The notes: generated from the sequence alone by a model not told the origin. DNA of 64,000 bases from Erythrobacter sp. (GCA_019739335.1 CP073261.1:2346001-2410000), one strand, 5' to 3'; counted from the first letter of the stretch, positions 7,865-16,544 are shown. Translations and numbers: made by a program.

Positions 7865-9353
7865 TGAAAGCGACAGCGGCGGCGGCGCCGGTGATGTCCC
7901 GCACGATGGGGGGAACGCTGCTTCCGCGGAAGTGACGCCCGAGCCCGTGCCTGTGACGTCTGAACCGGTGCGGCCCGAACCGGTGCCGCCCGAACCGGTG
8001 CCGGAACCTGTCATCGCCCACACCGGCAGTCTGTCGCGCCGGATGATGCTGATCGCGGCGGGCTGGATTCTCACCTTGCTGACACTGGGCGGAGTCGCGC
8101 TTGACCGGGTGCTGACCAATCAGTTGCAGGCCGAATTCGACAACCGGCTGGTGATCCCGCTCAATTCGATGCTGCGTTCGGCGGAGCTCGATCCGTTCGG
8201 CGAAGTGCGGTTCAATTCGATCCTGGGCGATCAGAACTATCTGGAGCCGGGGAGCGGTTCCTACTGGCAGATCAGCGGCGAAGGATATGAACCCTATCCC
8301 TCGCGCAGCCTGTGGGACGACCGGCTGCAAGTCCGCGAGGATGCAAATGCTGTCGAGCCGATCTTCTATGATTCGGACCAGTTTCCCAGTGAACCGCTGC
8401 GGATCGCCCAGCGCACCGTCACCCTGCCGGGCAGCGATGTGCGCTGGCAATTCGTGGTGGCGCAGAAACGTGCCGATATCGACAGCCAGATCGCCACGGT
8501 ACGCGCAACTGTGGCGTGGTCCTTCGCGGTGCTCGGCATCGGCCTGTTCCTGATGGCGGCGGCGCAAACCTGGTACGGGCTGGGCCCCCTGCGCCGGGTG
8601 CGTGAGGCGATTGCGCGCATCCGTTCGAGCGGGTTCAACCGCGTCACCGAGCCGCTACCGCTGGAAGTACAGCCGATGGTGGAGGAATTGAACGCGCTGC
8701 TCGCCCATTCGGAGAGGCAGGCCGAGGAAGCGCGCACCCATGCGGGCAATCTCGCCCACGCGCTCAAGACTCCGCTCACCGTGCTCAACAACGCGGCCCA
8801 CGCCCATGCACCCGACCTGGCCGAGGCGGTGTTGCGCGAAGCCGATGTGATGCAGCGTCACGTCGATCACCACCTGGCGCGCGCCCGAGCGGTGGGGCGG
8901 CGAGCAACCGGGCTGGCGCGCACCGATGCAATGGAAAGCGCGCTGGGCGTGGAACGCGCAGTCTCGCGGCTTTATCACCATGTTCGTTTCGACATTGCGG
9001 GTAAGCCGACCGATGTCGCGATGGAGCGGCAGGATCTCGACGAACTGCTGGGCAACCTGGTGGAAAACGCGGCTAAATACGGCGGCGGTTCGGTGTTCAT
9101 CACCGTCGATGCCGAGCCGGAGGCCGAGGAGTGCCTGATCTGGATCGAGGATGATGGCATGGGCATTCCCGCCAAGGATCGCCAGGCCATTTTCGGACGC
9201 GGGGCGCGGCTGGATACCGGCAAGCCCGGGACCGGGCTGGGCCTCGCCATCGTCCGCGATGTCGCGGAGATTTACGGCGGCACCGTATCGCTGCACGAGA
9301 GCGAAGATCTGGGCGGCCTGCTGGTGAAACTGAGCCTGCCTCGGGCCCGCTAG
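7815..9353 (+). CDS. Membrane sensor histidine kinase
   Basis: 512 residues if the GTG at 7815 is used; an ATG at 8043 just before the first membrane helix is an alternative. Order: a proline-rich cytoplasmic tail with repeated (R/P)PEPVP units (residues about 41-66), TM1 (MMLIAAGWILTLLTLGGVAL), a periplasmic sensor of about 120 residues, TM2 (FAVLGIGLFLMAAAQTWYGL), HAMP-like linker, H-box NLAHALKTPL, N-box NLVENAAKYGG, G1 EDDGMGIP and G2 GTGLGLAIV. Periplasmic sensing and H-box type resemble PhoQ-like kinases. It partners the regulator at 7187. The proline repeat is unusual. Confidence 0.88.
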   Translation: MASVTASTTPTTSRANSESDSGGGAGDVPHDGGNAASAEVTPEPVPVTSEPVRPEPVPPEPVPEPVIAHTGSLSRRMMLIAAGWILTLLTLGGVALDRVLTNQLQAEFDNRLVIPLNSMLRSAELDPFGEVRFNSILGDQNYLEPGSGSYWQISGEGYEPYPSRSLWDDRLQVREDANAVEPIFYDSDQFPSEPLRIAQRTVTLPGSDVRWQFVVAQKRADIDSQIATVRATVAWSFAVLGIGLFLMAAAQTWYGLGPLRRVREAIARIRSSGFNRVTEPLPLEVQPMVEELNALLAHSERQAEEARTHAGNLAHALKTPLTVLNNAAHAHAPDLAEAVLREADVMQRHVDHHLARARAVGRRATGLARTDAMESALGVERAVSRLYHHVRFDIAGKPTDVAMERQDLDELLGNLVENAAKYGGGSVFITVDAEPEAEECLIWIEDDGMGIPAKDRQAIFGRGARLDTGKPGTGLGLAIVRDVAEIYGGTVSLHESEDLGGLLVKLSLPRAR

Positions 9354-9359
9354 GCTTGC

Positions 9360-9740
9360 TTACCTAATCGCTTGCGCCTCTGGCTCTAGAAGCGCGATTG
9401 CGGCTTCAATCACCTTGAGCGAATCGGCGGGCTTGGGGATGTGGTGCCGGCCGAGCTTTGAAATCGTTTCATCCGCCCGGTTGAGATCCCCCGAGTGGAG
9501 GAGGTAGGGAATACCTCGCCGCTCCAGCTCTTCGGCCACGGCGACGCAGGTTTCTCCGTTTTTCAATGAGACGTCCATGATGGCGACATCGATGCCGGGC
9601 TCGGCGTTGATCAGCGCCAAGGCACCGGCAACATCGGTGACGCAGTGGGGGGTGCAGCCGCGATCCTCCGCCGCGAATTCCAGATCCATCAGAATCAGGG
9701 GTTCGTCCTCCAGCAGGAGCATATTGCAGGGCTGTTTCAT
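9360..9740 (-). CDS. Single-domain response regulator (LovR-like)
   Basis: 126 residues, a receiver domain alone: acidic pocket LLLEDEPLI, phospho-acceptor Asp in VAIMDVSLKNG, and Lys in HHIPKPAD. No output domain. Its ATG overlaps the stop of the LOV kinase by four bases, so the two are translationally coupled. In Caulobacter and Erythrobacter such a stand-alone receiver (LovR) accepts or drains phosphate from a LOV-HWE kinase and damps the general stress response. The same role is inferred here from domain content and coupling. Confidence 0.85.
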   Translation of the reverse strand: MKQPCNMLLLEDEPLILMDLEFAAEDRGCTPHCVTDVAGALALINAEPGIDVAIMDVSLKNGETCVAVAEELERRGIPYLLHSGDLNRADETISKLGRHHIPKPADSLKVIEAAIALLEPEAQAIR

Positions 9741-10852
9741 AGTACCGGCCCCAGCGGGAAGGTCAGCGTGGCCTGCAGTCCTTCCGGATGCCAGTCGCGC
9801 TGCGTGCTTCCGCCACCATAGCGCACCATCCGGTTGATGATCTCGTTTCCCGACCCGGATTTGCCAGCAGGTTCGCTCACGATCGGGCCGCCTTTTTCTT
9901 CCCAGGTTACTTCGAGCACCCGTTGTCCTTCCTTTTCCGTCAGAAACCAGTCGACATCGACGTGCCCGCCTTTCACCGACCAGGCCCCATGCTTGATGGC
10001 ATTGGCTGCCAGTTCGTGCAGTGCGAGGCCCACGCTCGATACCACCGAGAAGGGAACTGACTGTCCGTTGCCGCGGAGCGCCAGCCGCCCGTCTTGCTCC
10101 GCATAGGGCAGCAGGATCGCGCGGATCGCGGGGCCGATGGCGATATTGCCGGTCGAAGCCTCGTCCAGCGTTGTTTCGTAGGCGCGCCCGAGTGCCTGCA
10201 CCCGCTCGTTGATTTCGCGCGCCTCGTCCTCGATCCCGCGCATCCGCCCGGTGATGTTGACGATCCCGGAGATGACCGAGAACATGTTTTTCATCCTGTG
10301 CGACAGTTCGCGCGCCATATCGCGCGAATGGCGCTGCTCCGCCCGCGCGGCGCGCACGTCTGAAACGTCCCACTGGCTACCGAAGAAATACAGCAACTTG
10401 CCATTCTGATCGTAGATCGGGCCGAGGTGCAGCGCATTCCAAAACGGTGTGCCGTCGCGCCGGTAATTGAGCATTTCGACGACCAGTACATCCTCGTTGC
10501 GGATCGCTTCGCGAATGCGCGCGACTTGTCGGGGATCGGTTTCTGGCCCCTGCATGAAGCGGCAATTGCGGCCGATGATTTCCTCTTCGGGATAGCCGCT
10601 CAGCTGGCGGAAGCCGCGATTGGCGAAAACTATCGGGATGTCCGGAAGGTTCGGGTCGCATAGCACGATGGCCATGCGCGTCTGACCCATCGCCTGTTCG
10701 AACAGCGCGGCAGAGGCACCGTCGAAGGCGTCGGTTCCGCGCTCGGCACGAAACTTCTGCGGCGTTGGATCGTAGGCCGGCGGCTCGCGGTGTGACGGGT
10801 GCGGTGCCTCCGGCCGCAAGGACGGGGCCTCGTGATCATGATTGTCAGACAT
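9737..10852 (-). CDS. LOV-domain HWE-family histidine kinase (blue-light sensor)
   Basis: 371 residues from the ATG at 10852; the longer frame to 10966 has no support. A LOV domain at about 48-165 keeps the flavin-binding signature: GRNCRFMQG with adduct Cys97, Asn129 and Asn139 for the flavin ring, Gln160 in FFGSQWD. HWE kinase core: phospho-acceptor His185 in ELSHRMKNM, N-box HELAANAIKHG, and the W-x-E motif at W317-E319 in TWEEKGGP. It is soluble. Known Erythrobacter litoralis LOV-HWE kinases respond to blue light and feed PhyR/LovR of the general stress response. An EcfG-type promoter lies 34 bp upstream, suggesting feedback from the stress sigma factor. Confidence 0.92.
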   Translation of the reverse strand: MSDNHDHEAPSLRPEAPHPSHREPPAYDPTPQKFRAERGTDAFDGASAALFEQAMGQTRMAIVLCDPNLPDIPIVFANRGFRQLSGYPEEEIIGRNCRFMQGPETDPRQVARIREAIRNEDVLVVEMLNYRRDGTPFWNALHLGPIYDQNGKLLYFFGSQWDVSDVRAARAEQRHSRDMARELSHRMKNMFSVISGIVNITGRMRGIEDEAREINERVQALGRAYETTLDEASTGNIAIGPAIRAILLPYAEQDGRLALRGNGQSVPFSVVSSVGLALHELAANAIKHGAWSVKGGHVDVDWFLTEKEGQRVLEVTWEEKGGPIVSEPAGKSGSGNEIINRMVRYGGGSTQRDWHPEGLQATLTFPLGPVL

Positions 10853-10885
10853 GGGTACACTTCTGCGAAATTGATTTGCCGGATT

Positions 10886-10911
10886 AACGCAAGTTGGTGT
10901 GGTTCGGTTCC
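10886..10911 (-). promoter_or_regulatory. EcfG-type promoter of the LOV kinase operon
   Basis: Read on the minus strand: GGAAC (10911-10907), 17-bp spacer, CGTT (10889-10886). This is an exact match to the EcfG consensus GGAAC-N16/17-CGTT and lies 34 bp before the ATG at 10852. It implies that the light kinase and its receiver belong to the general stress regulon. Confidence 0.7.
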
Positions 10912-11031
10912 CTTGCCAGCGCAAAGCCGCGCGGAAGATGAGGCCGCGGAAACCTTTCAAATGCATTCAGCGCCGGTGCATAACTGTAAGAGTAAGTAAC
11001 TCGCAATACTCAACTATTGCGGAGAGAGAGC

Positions 11032-11535
11032 ATGTCACCCAGACTTTTGGGAGCCACCCTCGCCGTTGCCGCCTCGCTCGGTCTCGGTGCCTGTTCCAGC
11101 TACGGCCATGACAATTACGGCTATTCGGGCGTGTCGGTCGGCGTGGGGTACAATTCACCCTATTACGGCTGGTACGACGACTACTATTACCCGGGCACCG
11201 GATACTACGTGTATGACCGGCGCGGCGCGCGCCACCGCTGGGCGCGGCATCATCAGAATTACTGGCTGGCACGCCGCGTTTCCGGCCGCCGCTATGCCGA
11301 CAACTGGAGCGGTTACGAGCGCTACCAGGATCGGCGCGCGGACTATCGCCGTGAGCGGCGTGACGACCGGCGCGAATATCGCCGCGATCGGCGCGAGGAT
11401 GCTCGCGACTACCGCCGTGACCGCCGCGAAGACGCCCGTGATGCCCGGCGCGACCGGCGTGGCGAACGGCGTGGCGAACGGCGCGACCGGCGCGATCGCC
11501 GCGACCGCAGGCGCGGACCCGGCGAGACTGCCTAA
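11032..11535 (+). CDS. Arg/Asp/Tyr-rich small lipoprotein
   Basis: 167 residues from the ATG at 11032, which has GGAGAGAG immediately upstream (a TTG at 11017 is the alternative). Lipobox LGLGAC with Cys21, so it is probably a lipid-anchored envelope protein. A Tyr/Gly-rich segment (YGGY-like, YYGWYDDYYYPGTGYYVYD) is followed by about 70 residues of alternating Arg and Asp (RREDARDYRRDRRED). This resembles RcnB-like or low-complexity envelope proteins of sphingomonads. Its stop overlaps the convergent chorismate mutase stop by three bases. No function assigned. Confidence 0.7.
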   Translation: MSPRLLGATLAVAASLGLGACSSYGHDNYGYSGVSVGVGYNSPYYGWYDDYYYPGTGYYVYDRRGARHRWARHHQNYWLARRVSGRRYADNWSGYERYQDRRADYRRERRDDRREYRRDRREDARDYRRDRREDARDARRDRRGERRGERRDRRDRRDRRRGPGETA

Positions 11536-11840
11536 CCCGCGGGCTGGCTGTCGTCCCGCGCGCGCTGGTGGTGGCGGATCACTTCATCGATCACGAAGCG
11601 GATGAATTTCTCGCTGAATTCGGGATCGAGATCGGCCTCCGCCGCCAGCTTGCGCAGCCGGGCAATCTGCCGCGCCTCGCGGTCCGGATCGGCGGGGGGC
11701 AGGGCGGTGCGCGCCTTGTATTCGCCCACAGCCTGGGTGATGCGGAAGCGTTCGGCCAGCATGTGGATCAGCGCGGCGTCGATATTGTCGATGCTGCGGC
11801 GGAAGCTGGCAAGCTGGGCATCGGTGGCAGGATCGGTCAT
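11532..11840 (-). CDS. Chorismate mutase (AroQ type)
   Basis: 102 residues, the usual length of a stand-alone AroQ mutase. It rearranges chorismate to prephenate for Phe and Tyr synthesis in the cytoplasm. Helical AroQ signature: FRRSIDNIDAALIHMLAERF, then VGEYKA with the conserved Lys, PADPDREARQIARL, and FIRFVIDEVIRHHQ. The start at 11840 was chosen because there is no other ATG before the family N-terminus. It is convergent with the lipoprotein gene and divergent from the polyprenyl synthase (gap 105 bp). Confidence 0.9.
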   Translation of the reverse strand: MTDPATDAQLASFRRSIDNIDAALIHMLAERFRITQAVGEYKARTALPPADPDREARQIARLRKLAAEADLDPEFSEKFIRFVIDEVIRHHQRARDDSQPAG

Positions 11841-11945
11841 GCTTGGGCTAACGTCCGTCTCGAAAAAGGGTGATCGCTTTGCCCGATCCCATGCGGCAGA
11901 AATGCCAGCTTGCCAACACCCTCCCGCGCCGCCAATGAGGCCCGG

Positions 11946-12968
11946 ATGAGCGACAATGTCGTCCCCCTGAAGCGCACGAATGGCGAAGAGCGGCCCACGC
12001 TCACGCCGATCCTGACGCTTACCGCCACGCCGATGAATGCGGTGAACGCGATCATCCTTGACCGGATGCAGAGCGAAATCCCGTTGATTCCGGCGCTTGC
12101 CGGGCACCTCATCAGCGGCGGTGGCAAGCGGATGCGGCCGATGCTCACGCTCGCCGGGGCGCAGGTGGTCGGCTACCAGGGCACGCGTCACCACAAGCTC
12201 GCCGCCGCGGTCGAATTCATCCACACTGCCACCCTGCTGCACGACGATGTGGTCGACGGCAGCGAAATGCGCCGCGGCAAGGAAGCGGCGAACATCATCT
12301 TCGGCAACCCCGCCACTGTGCTGGTGGGCGATTTCCTGTTCAGCCGCGCGTTCGAACTGATGGTGGAGGATGGCAGCCTGCGGGTGCTCAAGATCCTCTC
12401 CAGCGCCAGCGCGATCATCGCCCAGGGTGAAGTCGACCAGCTCACCGCCCAGCGCCGGATCGAGACCAGCGAGGAACGCTATCTCCACATCATCGGCGCG
12501 AAAACCGCCGCGCTGTTCGCCGCCGCCAGCCGCATCGCCGCCGTGGTCGCCGAACGGCCCGAAGCGGAGGAAATGGCACTCGACGATTACGGCCGCAATC
12601 TCGGCATCGCCTTCCAGCTGGTGGACGATGCCATCGATTACGACAGCGGCACCGCTGAAATGGGCAAGGACCGGGGCGACGACTTCCGCGAAGGCAAGAT
12701 GACCCTGCCGGTGATCCTCGCCTATGCGCGCGGGGACGAGGAAGAACGCCGGTTCTGGCGCGATGCCATAGCCGGTTTTGCCAACGAGGATGCCGATCTC
12801 GCCCACGCGGTGGAGCTGATCCGCCGCCACGATTGCGTTTCCGCCACCCGCGAACGCGCCCGCCACTTCGCCCAGCGCGCCTGCGATGCGCTCGCGATCT
12901 TCCCCGATTCCGCCGCCCGCCGGGCAATGGTGGAAGCGGCGCAGTTCGCGGTGGCGCGGGGGTACTAG
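11946..12968 (+). CDS. ispB: Polyprenyl (octa/decaprenyl) diphosphate synthase
   Basis: 340 residues from the ATG at 11946. A trans-prenyltransferase that makes the long isoprenoid side chain of ubiquinone. First aspartate-rich motif LLHDDVVDGSEMRRG, second LVDDAIDYD, lysine/arginine substrate-binding GGGKRMRPML, and helix motif GEVDQL. The small residues ahead of the first DDxxD motif fit long-chain products. Sphingomonads usually carry Q10, so decaprenyl is the likely product, but chain length cannot be read from the sequence with certainty. It is followed by a large palindromic repeat. Confidence 0.9.
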   Translation: MSDNVVPLKRTNGEERPTLTPILTLTATPMNAVNAIILDRMQSEIPLIPALAGHLISGGGKRMRPMLTLAGAQVVGYQGTRHHKLAAAVEFIHTATLLHDDVVDGSEMRRGKEAANIIFGNPATVLVGDFLFSRAFELMVEDGSLRVLKILSSASAIIAQGEVDQLTAQRRIETSEERYLHIIGAKTAALFAAASRIAAVVAERPEAEEMALDDYGRNLGIAFQLVDDAIDYDSGTAEMGKDRGDDFREGKMTLPVILAYARGDEEERRFWRDAIAGFANEDADLAHAVELIRRHDCVSATRERARHFAQRACDALAIFPDSAARRAMVEAAQFAVARGY

Positions 12969-12986
12969 GTCCAGCCCTCTATTGCT

Positions 12987-13109
12987 CGTCATTGCGAGGA
13001 GCCGAAGGCGGACTCGAAGAGGGCCAAAGGCCACCCGGCAATCCATCTCCCACGACCGCCTCAACCACAAGCTTTGGAGATGGATTGCTTCGCTCCGCTC
13101 GCAATGACG
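12987..13109. repeat. CGTCATTGCGAG...CTCGCAATGACG palindromic repeat
   Basis: Outer arms CGTCATTGCGAG (12987-12998) and CTCGCAATGACG (13098-13109) pair perfectly. Inner arms GGCAATCCATCTCC and GGAGATGGATTGC pair as well, giving a long hairpin of about 120 nt. This is a widespread proteobacterial intergenic repeat type. It fills most of the gap between ispB and hrpB, and its right arm ends 17 bp before the hrpB start, so it may shape that mRNA leader. Confidence 0.85.
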
Positions 13110-13126
13110 GCTACGTATTGGGCCTG

Positions 13127-15565
13127 ATGCAAAACCTCCCCATCCACGCCGTCCTGTCGGACCTTCTCGCAGCGCTGCGCGAAGGCAATTCCGCGGTGCT
13201 CGTCGCGCCACCCGGTGCAGGCAAGACCACCGCCGTGGCACCAGCGCTGCTCGGCGAAGAATGGTGCACCGGCCAAATCATCCTCACCAGCCCCCGCCGG
13301 GTTGCCGCGCGCGCGGCGGCGGAGCGGATTGCGCAGCTGTTGGGCGAGGAAGTCGGGCAGCACGTCGGCTATCTCACAAGGCTCGACAGCAATACCAGCA
13401 AGGCCACCCGCATTCTCGTCGTGACCGAGGCGATCCTCGTCAATCGGCTGCTGGAAGATCAGGAGCTTAAGGGCATTTCCTGCCTGCTGTTCGACGAAGC
13501 GCATGAACGGCATCTCGACAGCGATCTCGGCCTCGCGCTGGCGCTCGAATGCCAGCAGGTGCTGCGCGAGGACCTGCGCATCGGCGTGATGAGCGCCACC
13601 ATCGACGGGGCGCGGTTCGCGCGGCTGATGGGGGCGCAGACCCCGGTGATCGAAAGCGAGGGCAAGGCCTGGGCGCTGGACATCCGCTGGCTGGGTGCCT
13701 CGCCCGAAAAACGTCTCGACGAAGCGATGACTTCCGCCGTTCTCACCGCCTGGCGCGAGGAGACGGGCGACGTGCTCGCCTTCCTCCCCGGCGTGGGCGA
13801 GATCGAGCGGGTGCGCGAGCGACTGGCCGAAAGGCTGCCGCAGGTGCCGATCCTGCCGCTCCACGGGCAAGTGCAACCGCCCGAACAGCGCGCCGCGATC
13901 CGCCGCGATCCCGAAGGCCGCCGCCGGATCGTGCTTGCCACCAGCATCGCCGAAACCTCGCTGACGCTGGAAGGCGTCTCGGTGGTGGTCGATAGCGGGC
14001 AGGCGCGGCGCGCGGAATTCGATCGGGCTGCGGGCACCACGCACCTCGTCACCCACCGCGCCAGCCGCGCGGCGGCAGCGCAGCGGGCAGGGCGCGCGGC
14101 GCGGCAGGGGCCGGGGGTCGCCTATCGTTTGTGGGAAGAGGTGGGCCACGCCGGGCGCCCCGAGTTCGATCCGCCGGAAATGCTCACCGCCGATCTCGCG
14201 CCACTGGTGCTGAGCCTTGCCAAGTGGGGCGTCACGGATCCGGCCAGCCTGCATTGGCTTGATCTCCCTCCCGCCCCGTCGGTCGCCAGTGCGCGCGAAC
14301 GGCTGGCGGCGCTGGGGGCGCTCGATGCTGCCGGTGCGCTGACTCCGCACGGGGAACGGATCGCGGCCCTGCCGATGGAACCGTGGCAGGCGGCCATGCT
14401 GCTCGCCGGGGCGGAGGCAGGCGCGGCACTGCTGGCGGCCAAGCTGGCGGTGCTGTTGCAGGAACGTGGGCTGGGCGGGCGCTCGGAAGACCTTGAGGCG
14501 CGGCTCTTGCACTGGGAGGGCGAGCGTTCGGCGCGTGCGCAGGGGGCATTGCGACTGGCGGAAGGCTGGGCGAAGCGGGCAAGCGCAATTTGTACCCTCC
14601 CTTCGGGGGGAACCGGGGGACGGTCAGTGACCCCCGCAATCCTCCTCGCCGCAGGTCGCCCGGACATGATCGCCCGCCGCCGCGATGCTTCCGGCGAGAA
14701 CTGGATTTCCGCAGGCGGACGCGGCTTCACGCTCGACCCCGCCTCACCGATGGCGCGTGCCGAGTGGCTGGTGATCGGCGATGCGCAGGGGCAGGCCAAG
14801 GGTGCGCGGATCACTTCCGCGGCGACGCTCTCGCAGCAAGATGTCGAGAAACACCTCGCTCACCGGATCGAAGCGCGATCTGTCGCCCGTTGGAACGCCG
14901 CCGAGGGCCGGGCCGAAGCGCGACGCGAGCGTCGGCTGGGCGCGATCACGCTAGCGAGCGGGCCGGACCCCGATCCCGACCGGCAGGCGCTTGTGGATAT
15001 TCTTGTGCAGAAGGCTGTGGAACGGCTGCGGGAACTGCTGCCGCCGGACCTGCTGGCGCGGGCGCGGTTTGCCGGGATTGCGGCGCTGTCGGAAGCAAAT
15101 CTGACCGAGCGCGCCGGGGAATGGCTGGCGCCGTTGCTCACGGACAGGCGCGATCTCGACCTGCCGCCCTCGCGCTATGCCGATGCCGCGCTGGGCCTGC
15201 TTTCGTGGGACGAACGCCAGCACCTCGACAAGGCCGCGCCGCGACACTTCACCAGTCCGGCAGGCGCCAGTCACCCTATCGACTACGCAGGCGAACATGC
15301 CCCCAGTATCGAGGTACGCGTGCAGGCGCTGTTCGGGCTCGACCAGCACCCGATGATCGGCGGCACCCCGCTGCTGCTCCATCTCACCAGCCCCGGCGGC
15401 AAACCCGTCCAGGCGACCCGCGACCTGCCCCTCTTCTGGCGCGGTTCGTGGGCGGACGTGTGCCGCGACATGAAGGGCCGTTACCCGAAGCATCGCTGGC
15501 CCGAGCAACCGTGGCTCGAAAAGCCGAGCCTGAAGACGAAGAACGCGTTTGAGCGCAGTCGCTAA
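13127..15565 (+). CDS. hrpB: ATP-dependent helicase HrpB
   Basis: 812 residues from the ATG at 13127 (MQNLPIHAVLSDLL). DEAH-box helicase: Walker A APPGAGKTT, DEAH in FDEAHERH, SAT in VMSATIDG, motif V region ATSIAETSLT, and QRAGRAAR in motif VI. The HrpB C-terminal domain follows, with FWRGSW...VCRDMKGRYPKHRWPE near the end. HrpB-type helicases are thought to act in RNA metabolism, but the role is poorly defined. A GC-rich stretch at 14590-14640 (CTLPSGGTGGRSVTP) looks like a local low-complexity insertion. Confidence 0.92.
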   Translation: MQNLPIHAVLSDLLAALREGNSAVLVAPPGAGKTTAVAPALLGEEWCTGQIILTSPRRVAARAAAERIAQLLGEEVGQHVGYLTRLDSNTSKATRILVVTEAILVNRLLEDQELKGISCLLFDEAHERHLDSDLGLALALECQQVLREDLRIGVMSATIDGARFARLMGAQTPVIESEGKAWALDIRWLGASPEKRLDEAMTSAVLTAWREETGDVLAFLPGVGEIERVRERLAERLPQVPILPLHGQVQPPEQRAAIRRDPEGRRRIVLATSIAETSLTLEGVSVVVDSGQARRAEFDRAAGTTHLVTHRASRAAAAQRAGRAARQGPGVAYRLWEEVGHAGRPEFDPPEMLTADLAPLVLSLAKWGVTDPASLHWLDLPPAPSVASARERLAALGALDAAGALTPHGERIAALPMEPWQAAMLLAGAEAGAALLAAKLAVLLQERGLGGRSEDLEARLLHWEGERSARAQGALRLAEGWAKRASAICTLPSGGTGGRSVTPAILLAAGRPDMIARRRDASGENWISAGGRGFTLDPASPMARAEWLVIGDAQGQAKGARITSAATLSQQDVEKHLAHRIEARSVARWNAAEGRAEARRERRLGAITLASGPDPDPDRQALVDILVQKAVERLRELLPPDLLARARFAGIAALSEANLTERAGEWLAPLLTDRRDLDLPPSRYADAALGLLSWDERQHLDKAAPRHFTSPAGASHPIDYAGEHAPSIEVRVQALFGLDQHPMIGGTPLLLHLTSPGGKPVQATRDLPLFWRGSWADVCRDMKGRYPKHRWPEQPWLEKPSLKTKNAFERSR

Positions 15566-15569
15566 GACT

Positions 15570-15695
15570 CCCCTCCCGCTTGCGGGAGGGGTTGGGGGTG
15601 GGCCTGTCACCGCTGGTCGAGCAAGCCCACCTCGCTGCGACTAAGCCTCACCTTCGGTTCGGCAAGTCTCGCTCCCCTCCCGCAGGCGGGAGGGG
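15570..15695. repeat. Paired CCCCTCCCGC/GCGGGAGGGG repeat element
   Basis: Two 22-bp palindromes (15570-15591 and 15674-15695) flank an 80-bp centre containing GTGGGCCTG, AAGCCCACC and GCTGCGACTAAGCCTCACC. It has the same organisation as the element inside the ABC-F gene at 4861-4963. It fills the hrpB-15732 intergenic region and may act as terminator and leader structure. Confidence 0.85.
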
Positions 15696-15731
15696 TTGAT
15701 TTTCGCTTCACTTCATGGCCAAGGATTCGCG

Positions 15732-16010
15732 ATGGAAGCCCGCATTTACAAACGCCCGAAAAACGCCATGCAGTCCGGCAAGGCGCGCACCGATGAATGG
15801 GTGCTCGATTTCAACCAGTCCGAAGCCAAGCGGCCCGATCCGCTGATGGGCTGGGCCGGCAGCGGCGACACCCAGCAGCAGGTGCAGCTGACTTTCCCCA
15901 GCGCCGAAGCCGCGCAGGCCTATGCCGACAAGTACGGCATCGCCGCGCGGGTCCACACCGTGCCGCCGAAGAAGCTCAAGATCCAGGCCTACGCCGACAA
16001 CTTCCGCTGA
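15732..16010 (+). CDS. NDUFS4-like NADH dehydrogenase accessory subunit
   Basis: 92 residues from the ATG at 15732. It matches the ETC complex I subunit conserved region (NDUFS4/AQDQ family): ARIYKRPKNAMQSGKA, WVLDFNQSEAKRPDPLMGW, TFPSAEAAQAYADKYGI, and the ending KIQAYADNFR. In alphaproteobacteria and mitochondria this small soluble protein stabilises the NADH-oxidising arm of respiratory complex I. The gene is away from the nuo operon, as usual in alphaproteobacteria. Family call is firm. Confidence 0.9.
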   Translation: MEARIYKRPKNAMQSGKARTDEWVLDFNQSEAKRPDPLMGWAGSGDTQQQVQLTFPSAEAAQAYADKYGIAARVHTVPPKKLKIQAYADNFR

Positions 16011-16031
16011 CCGGCGCAGGCCCTTCTCGGA

Positions 16032-16433
16032 TCAGCGCAAGGTAAGGTCGCCGCGTTCGAATGCTTCGCGGCAGTCAGTGGCATCGTGACGGATGTCCGA
16101 ATCGAGCAGCGGCGTCGTGGTCATGCCCGGCCCCTCGAAGCGGGGATCGTCGCATTCACCATCATTGGCCCACTGGCTGCTGTCGTCGCCGAAATCGACC
16201 TCGGTTTGCGTCGCACCGTCGGCCTTGCCCGGGGCTGCGTCACCCGTGGCGGCTGCTTCGGTTGCTTCCTCGCCGGAGGACTTGCCTCCCGGAGCAGCGG
16301 CATCCGCAGCGGGACCATCGCCAGCAGCCGTTTCGGTTGCCGTGGCATCTGCTTCTCCCGCTTCGGTTGCGTCTTCGCCATTGCACGCCGCTAGCGCCAA
16401 CAGCAGCGCGGTGGTCAGAATCGCATTCTTCAT
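16032..16433 (-). CDS. Small acidic lipoprotein with conserved Cys-containing C-terminal motif
   Basis: 133 residues from the ATG at 16433. Lipobox LALAAC (Cys17), then an Ala/Glu/Asp/Gly-rich disordered spacer of about 60 residues, then a conserved-looking domain: DFGDDSSQWANDGECDDPRF, GPGMTTTPL, and HDATDCREAFERGDLTLR. The last block (DGECDDPRF to DATDC) recurs as a C-terminal module in alphaproteobacterial secreted proteins; its two cysteines could form a disulfide. Likely a periplasm-facing lipoprotein of unknown function, convergent with the NDUFS4-like gene. Confidence 0.7.
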   Translation of the reverse strand: MKNAILTTALLLALAACNGEDATEAGEADATATETAAGDGPAADAAAPGGKSSGEEATEAAATGDAAPGKADGATQTEVDFGDDSSQWANDGECDDPRFEGPGMTTTPLLDSDIRHDATDCREAFERGDLTLR

Positions 16434-16544
16434 GATGTGTAATCCCCTCTTTCCCGAGTGTAGTGTGTGGCAGATTTTCTCTGGCAGGAAACCCCCATTT
16501 GCGCGCGGGTTGCAAGTCCGGCGATCAGGCACTAGATGCCGCAA

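Noticed and set aside
14590..14640. Possible palindromic-element insertion in hrpB
   Set aside because: CCCTCCCTTCGGGGGG is a short hairpin-like stretch, but it does not match the repeat family at 4863 or 15570 and the local protein length is not clearly abnormal.
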